64,000 nucleotides of DNA from Pseudomonadota bacterium (GTDB lineage: Bacteria; Pseudomonadota; Alphaproteobacteria; SHVP01): NCBI GenBank assembly GCA_027622715.1, contig JAQBYN010000006.1, forward strand, positions 53,424 to 117,423. Reading direction: 5' to 3'. Shown piece after piece: positions 35,897-45,749 of this stretch (position 1 is the stretch's first letter; each line of letters starts with the position of its first letter). Under the pieces are notes generated by a model. It was not told where the DNA came from and made no database searches. It saw only the letters and a list, made by a program, of their open reading frames with translations. The position numbers and the translations under genes are program-made.

Positions 35897-36724
35897 ATGA
35901 GTTTGCGCCGATTTTGGTTGGGCCTGTCGACCGTCACAGGACTTGGCGCGCGCGGCTTCTTTATCCCGCATCGATATGCCGGGGCGATTGCAACGTCCCA
36001 ACCGATCTATGCCGAGATCGCCAAGCTATTGGCCGCGCACGAAACTGCGTTTCAGCAAACCCTTCGACTGATCGACGAAGTTGTCGATGACATCACGTCC
36101 TTTAGCGGACCACCGCCCGCACCGCGCTGGACACAGGATTGGTTTCCCCGTGCCGACGGCGCGGCGGCCTATGCGATGGTGCGTCATCACCGCCCGGCAC
36201 GGTTGATCGAGGTTGGTTCCGGGCATTCAACCCGCTTCATCGCACAGGCCATCGCGGACGGCGGATTGTCTTGCGCGGTCACGGCAATCGATCCCGCGCC
36301 GCGTGCGGCAATTGACGCGCTGCCGATCAACGTCATTCGGCAACCGGTTCAGCTGGTCCCGGGTGATCTGTTCGGCCAACTCATCGCCGGCGATGTGCTG
36401 TTCATCGACTCGAGCCATATCCTCATGCCCGGCACCGACGTAGATCATTTGTTCAGCCGCGTTTTACCGCGCTTACCCGCCGGCGTTTTCGTCCATATCC
36501 ACGATGTCTTCTTGCCCGACGACTATCCAGCGGCATGGCGCTGGCGCGGCTATAACGAACAACTCGCGGTGGCGGCGCTGCTCCAAGGTGGGCGCTTCGC
36601 GCCGCTTTGGGCCAGCCATTATGTGATTACGCGGATGAAGGATGCGGTCGCCGATAGCGTTCTCGCCGGCCTGCCGTTGCCGAATGGGGCGATCGAGAGC
36701 AGCCTTTGGCTGCGGACGGTGTGA
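35897..36724 (+). CDS. Class I SAM-dependent methyltransferase (Methyltransf_24-like)
   Basis: A 275-residue methyltransferase with the SAM-binding stretch RLIEVGSGHSTRFIAQAI, motif II around VTAIDPAPRAAIDALP, and GDVLFIDSSHI. The N-terminus has a short hydrophobic segment (FWLGLSTVTGLGARGFFIP), perhaps membrane-associated. The closest type is the Methyltransf_24 group found in glycan or natural-product clusters; the substrate is unknown. It lies 40 bases after the MBL gene and converges with the peptide ABC permease gene at four bases. Confidence 0.82.
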   Translation: MSLRRFWLGLSTVTGLGARGFFIPHRYAGAIATSQPIYAEIAKLLAAHETAFQQTLRLIDEVVDDITSFSGPPPAPRWTQDWFPRADGAAAYAMVRHHRPARLIEVGSGHSTRFIAQAIADGGLSCAVTAIDPAPRAAIDALPINVIRQPVQLVPGDLFGQLIAGDVLFIDSSHILMPGTDVDHLFSRVLPRLPAGVFVHIHDVFLPDDYPAAWRWRGYNEQLAVAALLQGGRFAPLWASHYVITRMKDAVADSVLAGLPLPNGAIESSLWLRTV

Positions 36725-36728
36725 CGAT

Positions 36729-37898
36729 CTATTTGTAGGGATCGGCGGCGTCGCGCAAACCGTCGCCAAAGAAGTTCAGCGCCAATACGGTGATGATCAC
36801 AGGAATCACCGGGATCATCAGCCAAGGATGCAGCGCGACGACGTTAATGTTCTGCGCCTCGTTCAACAAGACGCCCCAACTGGTGATCGGTGGCCGCAAG
36901 CCTAACCCGAGGAAAGACAGCGCGGTTTCGCCGAGGATCATCGACGGGATCGATAACGTCGCCGACGCGATCAAGTGACTCATAAAACTCGGTAGCAGGT
37001 GGCGGCCGATAACCCGTTTGGGGCTCGCACCCAGTAACACCGCCGCCGTCGCGAAGTCTTCTTCACGAAGCGCCAGTAGTTTTGAGCGTACCGCGCGCGC
37101 CAAGCCAGTCCAGTCGATCAATCCAAGAATGATCGTAATACCGAAATAGATCAGAATCGGACTCCAGGTGACGGGTAGCGCAGCCGAGAGCGCCATCCAC
37201 AACGGGAGTTCGGGAAACGATCGAATGATCTCGATCAGGCGTTGGACCAAGCTATCGACCCAACCGCCGTAATAGCCGGCGAGGCCGCCCAGCACGATAC
37301 CCAGCAAGAAACTGATGGTGATACCGATCAGTCCGACCGTCAGCGATATTCGGGTGCCATAGATGATGCGCGAGAACATGTCGCGCCCCAGGCGGTCGGT
37401 CCCCAGCAGGAAGAAGGTGCCGCCTTCGGCCGGGCAGACAAGATGAAAGCTGCCCTCTATTTGACCCCAGAATTTGTACTCGTCGCCGCGACAAAAGAAG
37501 CGCAACCGATAGACCTTGTCCGGGTTCGGGGTGTATTCGCGTTGCAGTGTTTCGAGATTGAGTTTTTGGTCGTAGCCATAAACAAACGGTCCGACCAACT
37601 TGCCCTCGTGAAACATATGCACGCCCTGGGGCGGCGCAAAAATGCTGCGGCGATCGCGGAAGTTGAGTTCGTAGGGCGCGAGAAATTCGCTAATCAAAAT
37701 GGAGGCATAGAGCACGAGCAGGACAACGCCCGACACCACAGCCAATTTGTGGCGCAGCAACTTCCACCACATCATCTTCCATTGCGAGGCCATGAAGAAA
37801 CGCTCTTGCTCGGGCGTCATGGTCTCGACCGAATACGGGTCGAACGGCTCTTGGCTGACGAAATGGTCGAGCGGCTTGTCGCTCGAACGGTCGCTCAT
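36729..37898 (-). CDS. Peptide-type ABC transporter permease, OppC/DppC-like
   Basis: A 389-residue inner-membrane permease. LLRHKLAVVSGVVLLVLYASILISEFLAP forms the first helix, a long periplasmic loop of about 130 residues follows (longer than in typical OppC of about 300 residues), then GTDRLGRDMFSRIIYGTRISL and the EAA cytoplasmic loop EEDFATAAVLLGASPKRVIGRHLLP. It pairs with the OppB-like permease, overlapping its gene by four bases. The extended loop is shared by a subset of alphaproteobacterial peptide importers. Last gene of the four-gene importer operon. Confidence 0.92.
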   Translation of the reverse strand: MSDRSSDKPLDHFVSQEPFDPYSVETMTPEQERFFMASQWKMMWWKLLRHKLAVVSGVVLLVLYASILISEFLAPYELNFRDRRSIFAPPQGVHMFHEGKLVGPFVYGYDQKLNLETLQREYTPNPDKVYRLRFFCRGDEYKFWGQIEGSFHLVCPAEGGTFFLLGTDRLGRDMFSRIIYGTRISLTVGLIGITISFLLGIVLGGLAGYYGGWVDSLVQRLIEIIRSFPELPLWMALSAALPVTWSPILIYFGITIILGLIDWTGLARAVRSKLLALREEDFATAAVLLGASPKRVIGRHLLPSFMSHLIASATLSIPSMILGETALSFLGLGLRPPITSWGVLLNEAQNINVVALHPWLMIPVIPVIITVLALNFFGDGLRDAADPYK

Positions 37899-38920
37899 CG
37901 GCTGCCGCTCGCGCCAAGGCGGATGCGGGGGTCAAGGAATGCAAGCGCGACATCGGACAGAAACATGCCAATCACCGTAAGCAGCGCTAGTCCCATTAGA
38001 AACGAGCCAGCCAGGAACTGATCCTGGGATTCGAGGGCTTGGAGCAACATCGGGCCGGTCGTCGGCAGCGACAGAACGACTGATACGATGGCGGCACCCG
38101 AGATGACTTGCGGCAACAAGTTGCCGATGTCGGCGATGAAAGGATTGAGCGACATCCGCAACGGGTACTTCATCAAGAGCCGGAACCGACCGAGGCCTTT
38201 GGCCCGGCCAGTCGCGACGTATTGTTTCTGTAGTTCGTCCAAAAGATTGGCACGCAATCGCCGGATCATCCCCGCGGTACCGGAGGTGCCGATGACGACA
38301 ACCGGGACCCAAAGATGCTCTAGAATCGATACGAATTTGCCGAAGGACCAGCCCTGGTCGAGATATTGGTCGTCCATCAGGCCGCCAATTTCGGTGCCGA
38401 ACCAGACGTTCGCCAAATACAGTAGGACGAGGGCGAGCAGAAAGTTGGGGGTCGCCAACCCGAGGAATCCAAGGAAAGTGAGACTATGGTCGCCCCAACT
38501 ATATTGGTGGGTTGCCGAGTAGATCCCGATGGGAAACGACACCAACCAGGTGAAAATAATCGTCGTGAAGGAAACGATGACGGTGAGCCAGATGCGATCG
38601 CCCACCACAGCGGTTACCGGCAAGTCGAATTCAAACGAGTGGCCCATATCGCCCTGCAACATGCCGGCGAATCCGTCGGGACCGGGCCAAACGCCCAACC
38701 AGATGACGTATTGCTCAAGAAACGAGCGATCAAGACCGTATTCCGCGCGCAGAAACTGAATGCGTTCGGTGGCGGCGCTATCGCCTTGCGACTGTAGTTC
38801 GGCAAGTTGGTTCGACAAAAAGTCGCCCGGCGGCAACTGGATGATGACGAAGACAAGAAAACTGATCACCACTAGCGTGGGGATCATAATCAGTAAACGT
38901 TGAACCAAATAGTTGAACAT
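37895..38920 (-). CDS. Peptide-type ABC transporter permease, OppB/DppB-like
   Basis: A 341-residue permease that starts FNYLVQRLLIMIPTLVVISFLVFVIIQLPPGDF, the usual OppB N-terminal helix and motif. Five further helices surround the EAA-type loop KQYVATGRAKGLGRFRLLMKYPLRMSLNPFIADIG. It forms the channel with the OppC-like subunit and couples to the fused ATPase. It lies 21 bases after the substrate-binding protein gene and overlaps the next permease gene by four bases. Confidence 0.94.
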   Translation of the reverse strand: MFNYLVQRLLIMIPTLVVISFLVFVIIQLPPGDFLSNQLAELQSQGDSAATERIQFLRAEYGLDRSFLEQYVIWLGVWPGPDGFAGMLQGDMGHSFEFDLPVTAVVGDRIWLTVIVSFTTIIFTWLVSFPIGIYSATHQYSWGDHSLTFLGFLGLATPNFLLALVLLYLANVWFGTEIGGLMDDQYLDQGWSFGKFVSILEHLWVPVVVIGTSGTAGMIRRLRANLLDELQKQYVATGRAKGLGRFRLLMKYPLRMSLNPFIADIGNLLPQVISGAAIVSVVLSLPTTGPMLLQALESQDQFLAGSFLMGLALLTVIGMFLSDVALAFLDPRIRLGASGSR

Positions 38921-38941
38921 GGGTGGATGCCGTGCGTCCGA

Positions 38942-40858
38942 TTACCGGGCGAGCCAGAACGTGTCCGGCCGGTAGATGCCGAAATGTGCGCCCGGATCCC
39001 AGTTGAACATTCCTTCTTTTGGCACGTTACGCAGGTCGTCATTCACGACGATCGGCTGCATCACGCCAGAGACGATGCCGATCGTGAACACTTGATCAGC
39101 ATGAATAGCGAGCATTTTGTGCCAAATCATTTCCCGCTCGGTCAGCGACTTGGCGGCGAGCCATTCGTCGTGCAGCACGTCAAGCTGCTGTACTATCGGC
39201 ATGTCGACCGCTTCACCGCTCTTTCCTTTGGTCTCGTAGAACTGGCCCCACTGCGGCCATTGATATTGATGCTGCGAGGTCACCGCGAGTTCACTCGGTT
39301 CAAACCCCGGAGTCGGTACGCCGTTTTCCCAACCGGTCCAGACGGCCATCTGGGTTTGGCCGGCGAAGATCCGATTGCGAAACACTTCGCGCTGCGACGG
39401 CTTGCTGAATAACTTGACGCCGATTTCCGTCCAAGACTCGGTGATGAGCTGGAGCACGTCGGTTTCCTCAGTGCTCTCGCCAGCAGTCTCGACGACAATC
39501 TCGATCGGCCGTCCGTCCGGCAACAACCGGGTGCCCTCGCCGTTGCGTTCGGTCAGGCCCATCGCATCGAGTTGGTCGTTCGCCTCGTCCGGATCGTAGG
39601 TCGCCCATTTGAGCTGATACTCTTCTTTGAACAAGGGGCTGTCGGGCAGAACCGTGTTGTTGCCTTCAACCGCGAGACCGAAATACAGGGCCTCGTTGAT
39701 TAGGCCGCGATCAACCGATAGCGACAGCGCCCTGCGAAACCGCACGTCGCGAAACAAGTCGCGCCACACCGGGTCGTCGATGTTGAGGTTGGGATAGAGC
39801 GCAATGTGCGATCCTTTCGCCTCACGCCACAGGTAGGTCTTGTAGCCGTTGCGTTCCTCACCCTGCTTGAGGAAGGGAAAGTTATTGAAAAAGATCGCGC
39901 GGGCTTGCAAATCGACTTCGCCGGAACCGGCTTTTGCCGGGATTAACTGCGCCGATGCTTGGCTCATAAAAATTCGGTCAATATACGGGAGCTGGTGCCC
40001 GCCTTCGTCGATGCGGTGGTAGTAGGGATTGCGCACCGCTTCAAAACGATTCGCGGGGGGCCGCGTGATGTTCATCCACGGCTGCAGCGTCGGCAGATCG
40101 GGGTTGTCGAATTTGTAAAGATTGTCGACGCGGTTGTGGCGCGAGGCCCAGCTGCGCGCGCCGCCGGCGTTGGTTTCTAATTCCTCGGGGGTCGCGTGAT
40201 TGATGTGAAATTTCTTGAGAAACTCTGAAGGGCGATAAATAAACAGCGGCGAGGCGCCGGCAAGTTTTGCCAGGAACGACGGATTGGGCTTGGCCCAACT
40301 GAAGCGGACCGTCGTTTCATCGATCACTTCGAAGGTCGGCGGTGCGCCGTCAACCAGCATATCGATGGGCGGGCCGGCGGGGGAAAGCTCATCGTTGTTG
40401 GCCACGTCTTCCCACCAGTAGCGGAAATCTTCGGTAGTGAAGGCGTCGCCATTGGACCACTTGTGGCCCTTCCGCAGATGCATCGTATAGATGCGGTCGT
40501 CCTCGACATCGACGGCGCGTAGCAAGTCGGGTTGAAGCTCCAGCTTATCGTCGTAGCCGACCAGACGGGCGTAGCCGTAGACCACCAGAAGGCGCACATC
40601 GCGGGCGCGCCCAACGAGCATTTTAATCTCGCCGCCTTGTCGGCCCTGGCGCAAATCTCCAGCGAATTTGACGACCGAGGGTTCCGCCGGAACGCGCTCA
40701 TCGACAGCGGGCAGCGTACCGTCGCGCACCGCATCGCGAAACATGGGTGTTTCGATCAGATTGGCGGCGGCGGCAGGGCCCGGCAAGACGCCGGCGGCGA
40801 GGACCAATCCACTAAGTGCGCCAAGAATAGGGCGGAAGAAGCCTGAATTTTGGCTCAT
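38942..40858 (-). CDS. Peptide-type ABC transporter substrate-binding protein
   Basis: A 638-residue periplasmic family-5 binding protein, longer than the usual 530. A signal peptide (FFRPILGALSGLVLAAGVLPGPAAAA) is followed by GGEIKMLVGRARDVRLLVVYGYARLVGYDDKLELQPDLL, then the family signature YTMHLRKGHKWSNGDAFTTEDFRYWWED. The start at 40858 overlaps the ATPase gene stop by four bases; an earlier start would lie inside the ATPase gene and remove the leader from the N-terminus. It would bind oligopeptides or another compound; the ligand is unknown. Confidence 0.93.
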   Translation of the reverse strand: MSQNSGFFRPILGALSGLVLAAGVLPGPAAAANLIETPMFRDAVRDGTLPAVDERVPAEPSVVKFAGDLRQGRQGGEIKMLVGRARDVRLLVVYGYARLVGYDDKLELQPDLLRAVDVEDDRIYTMHLRKGHKWSNGDAFTTEDFRYWWEDVANNDELSPAGPPIDMLVDGAPPTFEVIDETTVRFSWAKPNPSFLAKLAGASPLFIYRPSEFLKKFHINHATPEELETNAGGARSWASRHNRVDNLYKFDNPDLPTLQPWMNITRPPANRFEAVRNPYYHRIDEGGHQLPYIDRIFMSQASAQLIPAKAGSGEVDLQARAIFFNNFPFLKQGEERNGYKTYLWREAKGSHIALYPNLNIDDPVWRDLFRDVRFRRALSLSVDRGLINEALYFGLAVEGNNTVLPDSPLFKEEYQLKWATYDPDEANDQLDAMGLTERNGEGTRLLPDGRPIEIVVETAGESTEETDVLQLITESWTEIGVKLFSKPSQREVFRNRIFAGQTQMAVWTGWENGVPTPGFEPSELAVTSQHQYQWPQWGQFYETKGKSGEAVDMPIVQQLDVLHDEWLAAKSLTEREMIWHKMLAIHADQVFTIGIVSGVMQPIVVNDDLRNVPKEGMFNWDPGAHFGIYRPDTFWLAR

Positions 40859-42741
40859 GCGCGCATGTCCTCCATTGCGAGGTTTTGGCCGACGGCCCTT
40901 ACAAAGTGGCCGTCGCCGAGATCGACCATATGAGACGGCTCTGAGCCGTTCAAGGCATAGGGTGCGGGCCAAGCTTTGGGGTTAGAAGCTTGGTCTTCGC
41001 GCAGTGCGCGAAAATCAAGACGCCGGTCCGGGTTTGGATCCGGTACTGCAGAGAGCAGCGCCTTGGTATAGGGGTGGACCGGGTTGTCGAAAAAATTCTC
41101 GCGAGGCGCACTCTCAACCACGTGCCCCGCGCACATGACGACGATGTGGTCGGCGATGTAGTCGATGACGGCGAGGTTGTGCGAGATGAATAGGTAGGTC
41201 AGTCCGAGTTCCTGCTGCAGATCCTTAAGCAGATTGAGAACCTGGGCTTGGATCGACACATCCAGCGCGGAGACCGGCTCGTCGCAGATGAGTAGGTCGG
41301 GCTGCAGGGCCAGCGCCCGGGCAATCCCGATGCGTTGGCGCTGACCGCCTGAGAAGGAATGCGGATAGCGGCGCAGGTAGGGAACCGGCAGGCCGACGAG
41401 CGTCATCAGCTCGCGCACGCGTTCCATGCGTTCCTCGGCATCGCCAACATCATGAATAACAAGGGGCTCGCTGATGATGTCGAATACCGTCATGCGTGGG
41501 TTAAGCGAGCTGTAGGGGTCTTGAAAAATGTACTGCACGCGACGGCGGTAATTGAGCAGCTCCGGCCCCCGCAGTTTGAGCACGTCGACCGCGGTACCAC
41601 GATTGTTGAAAAGTATCTCGCCGTTGTCGGCCATCAGCGCGCGCATGATCATCTTGCTCGTCGTGGTTTTGCCGCAACCCGATTCGCCGACCAAGCCGAC
41701 GCATGTACCAAGCGGTACATCGAAACTCACGTTGTCGACCGCGATAACCGAACCGGCATCGCCGCCCCCAAACAGAGACTTCTTTCTGATCTGGAATTTC
41801 TTGCTGAGGTTACGCACGCTCAGGAGCGGCGCATCGGTGGCGCTGCCTTCGGGCCAGGGGTCGCGCGTCTTGAGCAGACTGCCGGCCTCGGTCTTGATTT
41901 CGCGGATGGGAACAAGCCGCTCGTCGTCGCTCATGCCGAAGCGCGGTACGGCCTTGAGCAATGCTTTGAGATACGGGTGCTCTGCTTGGCGAAAGATATG
42001 GTCCAGAGTGCCCTGTTCCATGACCTTGCCGTGGTACATCACCACAATTTCGTCGGCCATATTGGCGACCACGCCGAGATCGTGGGTGATCAAGAGGATG
42101 GCCATTTGCAGCTGACTTTGAAGATCCTTCATCAACTGGAGGATTTGTCCCTGAATCGTGACGTCGAGCGCCGTCGTTGGCTCGTCGGCGATCAAAATGG
42201 CGGGCCGGCAGATTAACGCCATCGCAATCATCGCACGCTGCCGTAGACCGCCCGAGAGCTCGAACGGGTAGGTCTTCACCGACTGGTTGGCGTTCGGAAA
42301 GCCCACCATGTTGAGCATTTCGCGCGTCGCGTCGATGCCTTCCGCGCGGGTCGCGGTGTTGTGGAGCAGAAAAGCTTCGCTAATCTGATCGCCGATCGTG
42401 TGGAGCGGCGACAGCGACGTCATCGGCTCCTGAAAAATGATCGAGATACGCCCGCCGCGAAGCTTGCGTATTTCCGGTTCCTTGAGTTTGACGACGTCAA
42501 CAAAGCTCTGTGGCTTATCGGGGTCGAAGAAGATGATCTCGCCGGCCGAAATCCGGCCTGCCTTCGGCAGGATCCCCATGATCGACTGCGAGACGACCGA
42601 TTTACCGGAACCCGATTCGCCAACCAGCGCGACAGTCTTGCCTTGCGGCACGCGAAACGAGACGCCGCGCACGGCTTCGATGCGACCTTCGGGCGCCATG
42701 AAGTCGACGTTGAGGTTACGGACGAGGAGGACGTTTCCCAT
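40855..42741 (-). CDS. Peptide-type ABC transporter ATPase, fused OppD-OppF
   Basis: A 628-residue protein with two full nucleotide-binding domains. The first has [17 protein letters not shown] and signature [15 protein letters not shown]; the second has [18 protein letters not shown] and [32 protein letters not shown]. Each is followed by an OppD/F-type C-terminal extension ([24 protein letters not shown]). The fusion powers the two permeases in place of separate OppD and OppF. It is the first gene of the operon: fused ATPase, substrate-binding protein, OppB-like, OppC-like. All ATPase motifs are intact. Confidence 0.95.
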   Translation of the reverse strand: MGNVLLVRNLNVDFMAPEGRIEAVRGVSFRVPQGKTVALVGESGSGKSVVSQSIMGILPKAGRISAGEIIFFDPDKPQSFVDVVKLKEPEIRKLRGGRISIIFQEPMTSLSPLHTIGDQISEAFLLHNTATRAEGIDATREMLNMVGFPNANQSVKTYPFELSGGLRQRAMIAMALICRPAILIADEPTTALDVTIQGQILQLMKDLQSQLQMAILLITHDLGVVANMADEIVVMYHGKVMEQGTLDHIFRQAEHPYLKALLKAVPRFGMSDDERLVPIREIKTEAGSLLKTRDPWPEGSATDAPLLSVRNLSKKFQIRKKSLFGGGDAGSVIAVDNVSFDVPLGTCVGLVGESGCGKTTTSKMIMRALMADNGEILFNNRGTAVDVLKLRGPELLNYRRRVQYIFQDPYSSLNPRMTVFDIISEPLVIHDVGDAEERMERVRELMTLVGLPVPYLRRYPHSFSGGQRQRIGIARALALQPDLLICDEPVSALDVSIQAQVLNLLKDLQQELGLTYLFISHNLAVIDYIADHIVVMCAGHVVESAPRENFFDNPVHPYTKALLSAVPDPNPDRRLDFRALREDQASNPKAWPAPYALNGSEPSHMVDLGDGHFVRAVGQNLAMEDMRA

Positions 42742-42761
42742 CTACTTTGACTACCGCCGTT

Positions 42762-43247
42762 TCATTCTGAGTGAGTCGCTATGCCCATTGCATCGAAATT
42801 TGTACGACTGCCAGAGCTGAGGTCAATCTGCCGGTGCCGCGCCACGGTTGCCACATGGCGCGCGATTTCCTCGAAGCCTGCTATCGACGAATCGATCACG
42901 ACTGATGTGCCGCTGCTGCGCAGCTTCAGGCTCATCCAGCCGCGCTCGTTATCACGACGCGTAGAATAGTATCTAAGCTGTATCTGCTCCAGTTCCTCCC
43001 AATCGAACCCGGTGCCCATCAGGCCGCGGGTTCGAATCCCCTTATCGGACAGTTCTATGACCCGCGTATGGCGGATTGCCGTCCTGATCGCAAACGCCGA
43101 AAACAACACAGTGAGTACCAAAAAAACATAGAGCCAGAAACGCGATAGATCATCCAAGAATAGCGGCCCGGCAGAGATTATTAGACCAATTGAGGCCCTT
43201 ATGTCGTCCACCACAAGAGATCGGGTGGTGTAGCAATAGTATTTCAC
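42762..43247 (-). CDS. Small membrane protein with PH-like soluble part (unknown)
   Basis: 161 residues. Two hydrophobic segments (ASIGLIISAGPLFL and WLYVFLVLTVLFSAFAI) precede a soluble domain of about 100 residues (HTRVIELSDKGIRTRGLMGTGFDWEELEQIQLRYY) with a strand pattern like bacterial PH-domain proteins. I do not recognise a specific family. It is the last gene of the glycan operon and overlaps the polysaccharide deacetylase gene by four bases. This position is the only functional hint. Translation starts at the ATG at 43247. Confidence 0.7.
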   Translation of the reverse strand: MKYYCYTTRSLVVDDIRASIGLIISAGPLFLDDLSRFWLYVFLVLTVLFSAFAIRTAIRHTRVIELSDKGIRTRGLMGTGFDWEELEQIQLRYYSTRRDNERGWMSLKLRSSGTSVVIDSSIAGFEEIARHVATVARHRQIDLSSGSRTNFDAMGIATHSE

Positions 43248-44008
43248 CGAACCGCCGCCATCACGTCGTCAACCGACAACCATCGCGCCTTGGCGGTCGC
43301 CCTATTGAAAAGCGTCTCAAGAAAAGTCCAAGCCGCCGGATCGTGCACCGCATGGTGTGTCAGGATACCGGTCGGCGCGTTCGTCCTCCCCTGCTGCCGC
43401 AACGTCCGCAAGCGGCCGCACAGCGCGCCAACGACACTCTCGTCGCCGCCGTAACCGCGGGTGCCGCGCCAGTCGATTATGTCGATATCCACGTCGATGA
43501 CTGTGACGCCCGTCACGGGCAGGTGCGCGGCCTGGGATTTGGCCGATAGCGCCCGAAAGCCGGCCCCAGCTAGCGCCGCGCCGGCCGTTGGCCCCAAACG
43601 GTTCCAAGGGGGTACAAAAACCGGCCGGCTAGCGCTCCCAAAGGCGTCGACCAGCCGACTCAGGCTCATGCGGAGCTCGGCCGCGATGATTTCTGCGGCC
43701 CGGTGGTCGCCGAATTCCGCCTTTTTCTCCGCCGGTGGCGCGTGGTTTATGTGGGCAAACCCATGGGCGACAACGGCAATGGCCGCCTCGTGCTCGTCCA
43801 ACCAGGCGGCGAACCCGGGCGCCATGGCCGCCGGAATGACAGCCGCGCAAACTGGGACGTCGTTGGCCGCGCAAAGCTGAAGGAGGGTGCTCAGGGCCGC
43901 GGCCGGCGCCACGGCGTCGTCGTCGCGCAACCACAGGGTGGGCGTCACCGGCCAGCGCGCCAGCTCTTCGTCCAGCGCCTGCCATGGATCAGATGCGCTC
44001 AAGACCAT
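43244..44008 (-). CDS. Polysaccharide deacetylase family protein
   Basis: A 254-residue NodB-like deacetylase. The metal-binding region is TLWLRDDDAVAP at the start (Asp pair) and VVAHGFAHINH further on (His pair), with VPPWNRLGPTAGAALAGAGF and a later TGILTHHAVHD matching the final strands. It would remove acetyl groups from a glycan or peptidoglycan. No signal peptide, so it may work in the cytoplasm on an intermediate. It overlaps the glycosyltransferase gene upstream by ten bases and the membrane-protein gene downstream by four. Confidence 0.86.
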   Translation of the reverse strand: MVLSASDPWQALDEELARWPVTPTLWLRDDDAVAPAAALSTLLQLCAANDVPVCAAVIPAAMAPGFAAWLDEHEAAIAVVAHGFAHINHAPPAEKKAEFGDHRAAEIIAAELRMSLSRLVDAFGSASRPVFVPPWNRLGPTAGAALAGAGFRALSAKSQAAHLPVTGVTVIDVDIDIIDWRGTRGYGGDESVVGALCGRLRTLRQQGRTNAPTGILTHHAVHDPAAWTFLETLFNRATAKARWLSVDDVMAAVR

Positions 44009-45162
44009 GGCGCGGACCTAGCCCAGCCGGCGATCAAGGCCGCACTGACTTCTGCCCCGTTTGTGTCGATCATGGCGTTGGCGGGCGGTTCGCGCCGCCA
44101 GGCCGCATCGACGGCGTGCGCGAGGGTCTGCGCCGCCAGCGCATTTTCCGCCACAACTTGGATTGGGGTACGCCGCGCCAGTTCGTGCGCGCGCAAGGTT
44201 TGTTCGGTTTCGGCGCCGCCGGCATAGGGAACGATTACCGCCCGGGTGCCGGCCTCCAGCACTTCCATTACAGTGTTGTAGCCGCCTTGGCTGATCGACA
44301 ACGCGGAGTTGGTGACAAGCGCGGTAAAATCCGCCCGGGCCCGTTCAACGATGATGCCGGGACCGGCCAACGCGGCGATACCGTCGAAGGTCGGTTGATC
44401 GACGGTGACCCCGACGAGGATACGCCAAGTGTGCGCGGCAAGCGCCGTCAGGGGGCGGGCGGCAATCGCCACCTTTAACAGATCGGCGCCTACTGCCCCT
44501 CCCCCCGCAGACACGATCACCTCATCACGGCCTTGGCCGGTGTTGATCGCGCCGCGCCCGGTCCGATCAACGACATACCCGGTGTAATGAAGCTTGTCCT
44601 GAATACGGTCGGCCAACGGGAAGGTGCGATCGAACGGAATGAGGCGTTGGTCGCCGTGAATAAGGACATGGTCAAAGTACCGTGCCACGCGCCCCAACAT
44701 CTCGTCGTTGCGCTCTGGTTTGGCCTGCGCAACGAGAATGTCGCGCACCGAGGAGACGATGACGGGGCGGCGCGAGCTGGTAATTGCGTCTTGTAATACC
44801 GGCTCGATTTCGAAACGCATTTGGCGCCGGCCGAAGGGAAAGAGTTCGAACATCAAAACGTGGGCATCGGCGGCGCGGTAAGCGTCGAACAACGCATCTG
44901 CACGCCGCTGCTTCCAGTCGACATCAATGGGGCGGTCGTCGGCGTCAACGAGCTCTTTGAAATAGAGATCGGTCGCACGGGTTGACGGCAGTTGAACGAG
45001 GTGCGCGTCGCCGAGATTCAATCCCGGGATGTCGTGACCGCCCGATACGATGGTAACGCCTAGGTCCTGGGCCGCCAGCGCGCGCGCGATCGTCGCCGCC
45101 CGTTTCAGGTGGCCAATGCCCAACAGGTGCTGGACGTAAAACAAGACGCGGCGCTGGGTCAC
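43999..45162 (-). CDS. MurG/GT28-like glycosyltransferase 1
   Basis: 387 residues, beginning VLFYVQHLLGIGHLKRAATIARALAAQDL, the nucleotide-sugar-transferase start found in MurG-like GT-B proteins. Later parts include VIVSSVRDILVAQ, HVLIHGDQRLIPFDRTFPLADRI and SISQGGYNTVMEVLEAGTRAVIVPYAGGAETEQTLRA, the donor-binding region of this family. A second similar enzyme lies at 48136-49386, 23% or more alike by eye in the shared motifs. It overlaps the phosphatase gene upstream by four bases. Acceptor and donor are unknown. Confidence 0.84.
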   Translation of the reverse strand: MTQRRVLFYVQHLLGIGHLKRAATIARALAAQDLGVTIVSGGHDIPGLNLGDAHLVQLPSTRATDLYFKELVDADDRPIDVDWKQRRADALFDAYRAADAHVLMFELFPFGRRQMRFEIEPVLQDAITSSRRPVIVSSVRDILVAQAKPERNDEMLGRVARYFDHVLIHGDQRLIPFDRTFPLADRIQDKLHYTGYVVDRTGRGAINTGQGRDEVIVSAGGGAVGADLLKVAIAARPLTALAAHTWRILVGVTVDQPTFDGIAALAGPGIIVERARADFTALVTNSALSISQGGYNTVMEVLEAGTRAVIVPYAGGAETEQTLRAHELARRTPIQVVAENALAAQTLAHAVDAAWRREPPANAMIDTNGAEVSAALIAGWARSAPWS

Positions 45163-45749
45163 GGGGCGTCGTTCGTTAGTGCAACATTCATGTGGCGCAC
45201 CCTAATCGTTCCCGCCGCAATATCGAACAGATGCGCCGAAGCTGGGTGCAGCTTGACGGGCGGTTTGCCGATCATGTTCCAGTCGTAGGCGGCTGCCATG
45301 ACGACCCGGATCACGCCGCGGTGGGTGACGGCGACAGTATCGTCGTCGCGCATAGCGACTTCTTCAATCCAAGGTCGGACACGGGCTAGTACCTCACGGG
45401 GCGATTCGCCGCCGTCGGGGCGAAAGTCGAAGCCGCGCGCTTCGTTATCGCTCATCGCAGCGCCAAGTGTTGTCCGCAGTGCCGCAAGGGAGCGGCCTTC
45501 CCAGGCGCCCCATGACATTTCGATTAGGCGCGGCTCAGTCTCGCTCGCGCCGAATAGCAGCGCTGCGGTGTCCTGGGCACGGCTAAGCGGACTGGCGCAG
45601 ACGCGTAGTCCGGTCAGCTCCGGCGGCACGCGCCATGTCGCGACGTCGGCCCGGCCTTGCGCGCTGAGCGGTTCGTCGGTGTGTCCTTGAATGCGCTTTT
45701 GCGCGTTCCACGCGGTTGGCCCATGGCGGATCAGCGCAAGTAACGTCAT
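45159..45749 (-). CDS. Histidine phosphatase family protein
   Basis: A 196-residue phosphoglycerate-mutase-like phosphatase. LLALIRHGPTAWNAQKRIQG is the RHG motif with the phosphorylated histidine; later LRVCASPLSRAQDTA and VAVTHRGVIRVV carry the second arginine and histidine. In a glycan operon such an enzyme could remove phosphate from a sugar or lipid intermediate, as in nucleotide-sugar or alpha-ribazole pathways. The start at 45749 gives the RHG motif at residue 8; it overlaps the previous gene by four bases. Confidence 0.9.
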   Translation of the reverse strand: MTLLALIRHGPTAWNAQKRIQGHTDEPLSAQGRADVATWRVPPELTGLRVCASPLSRAQDTAALLFGASETEPRLIEMSWGAWEGRSLAALRTTLGAAMSDNEARGFDFRPDGGESPREVLARVRPWIEEVAMRDDDTVAVTHRGVIRVVMAAAYDWNMIGKPPVKLHPASAHLFDIAAGTIRVRHMNVALTNDAP

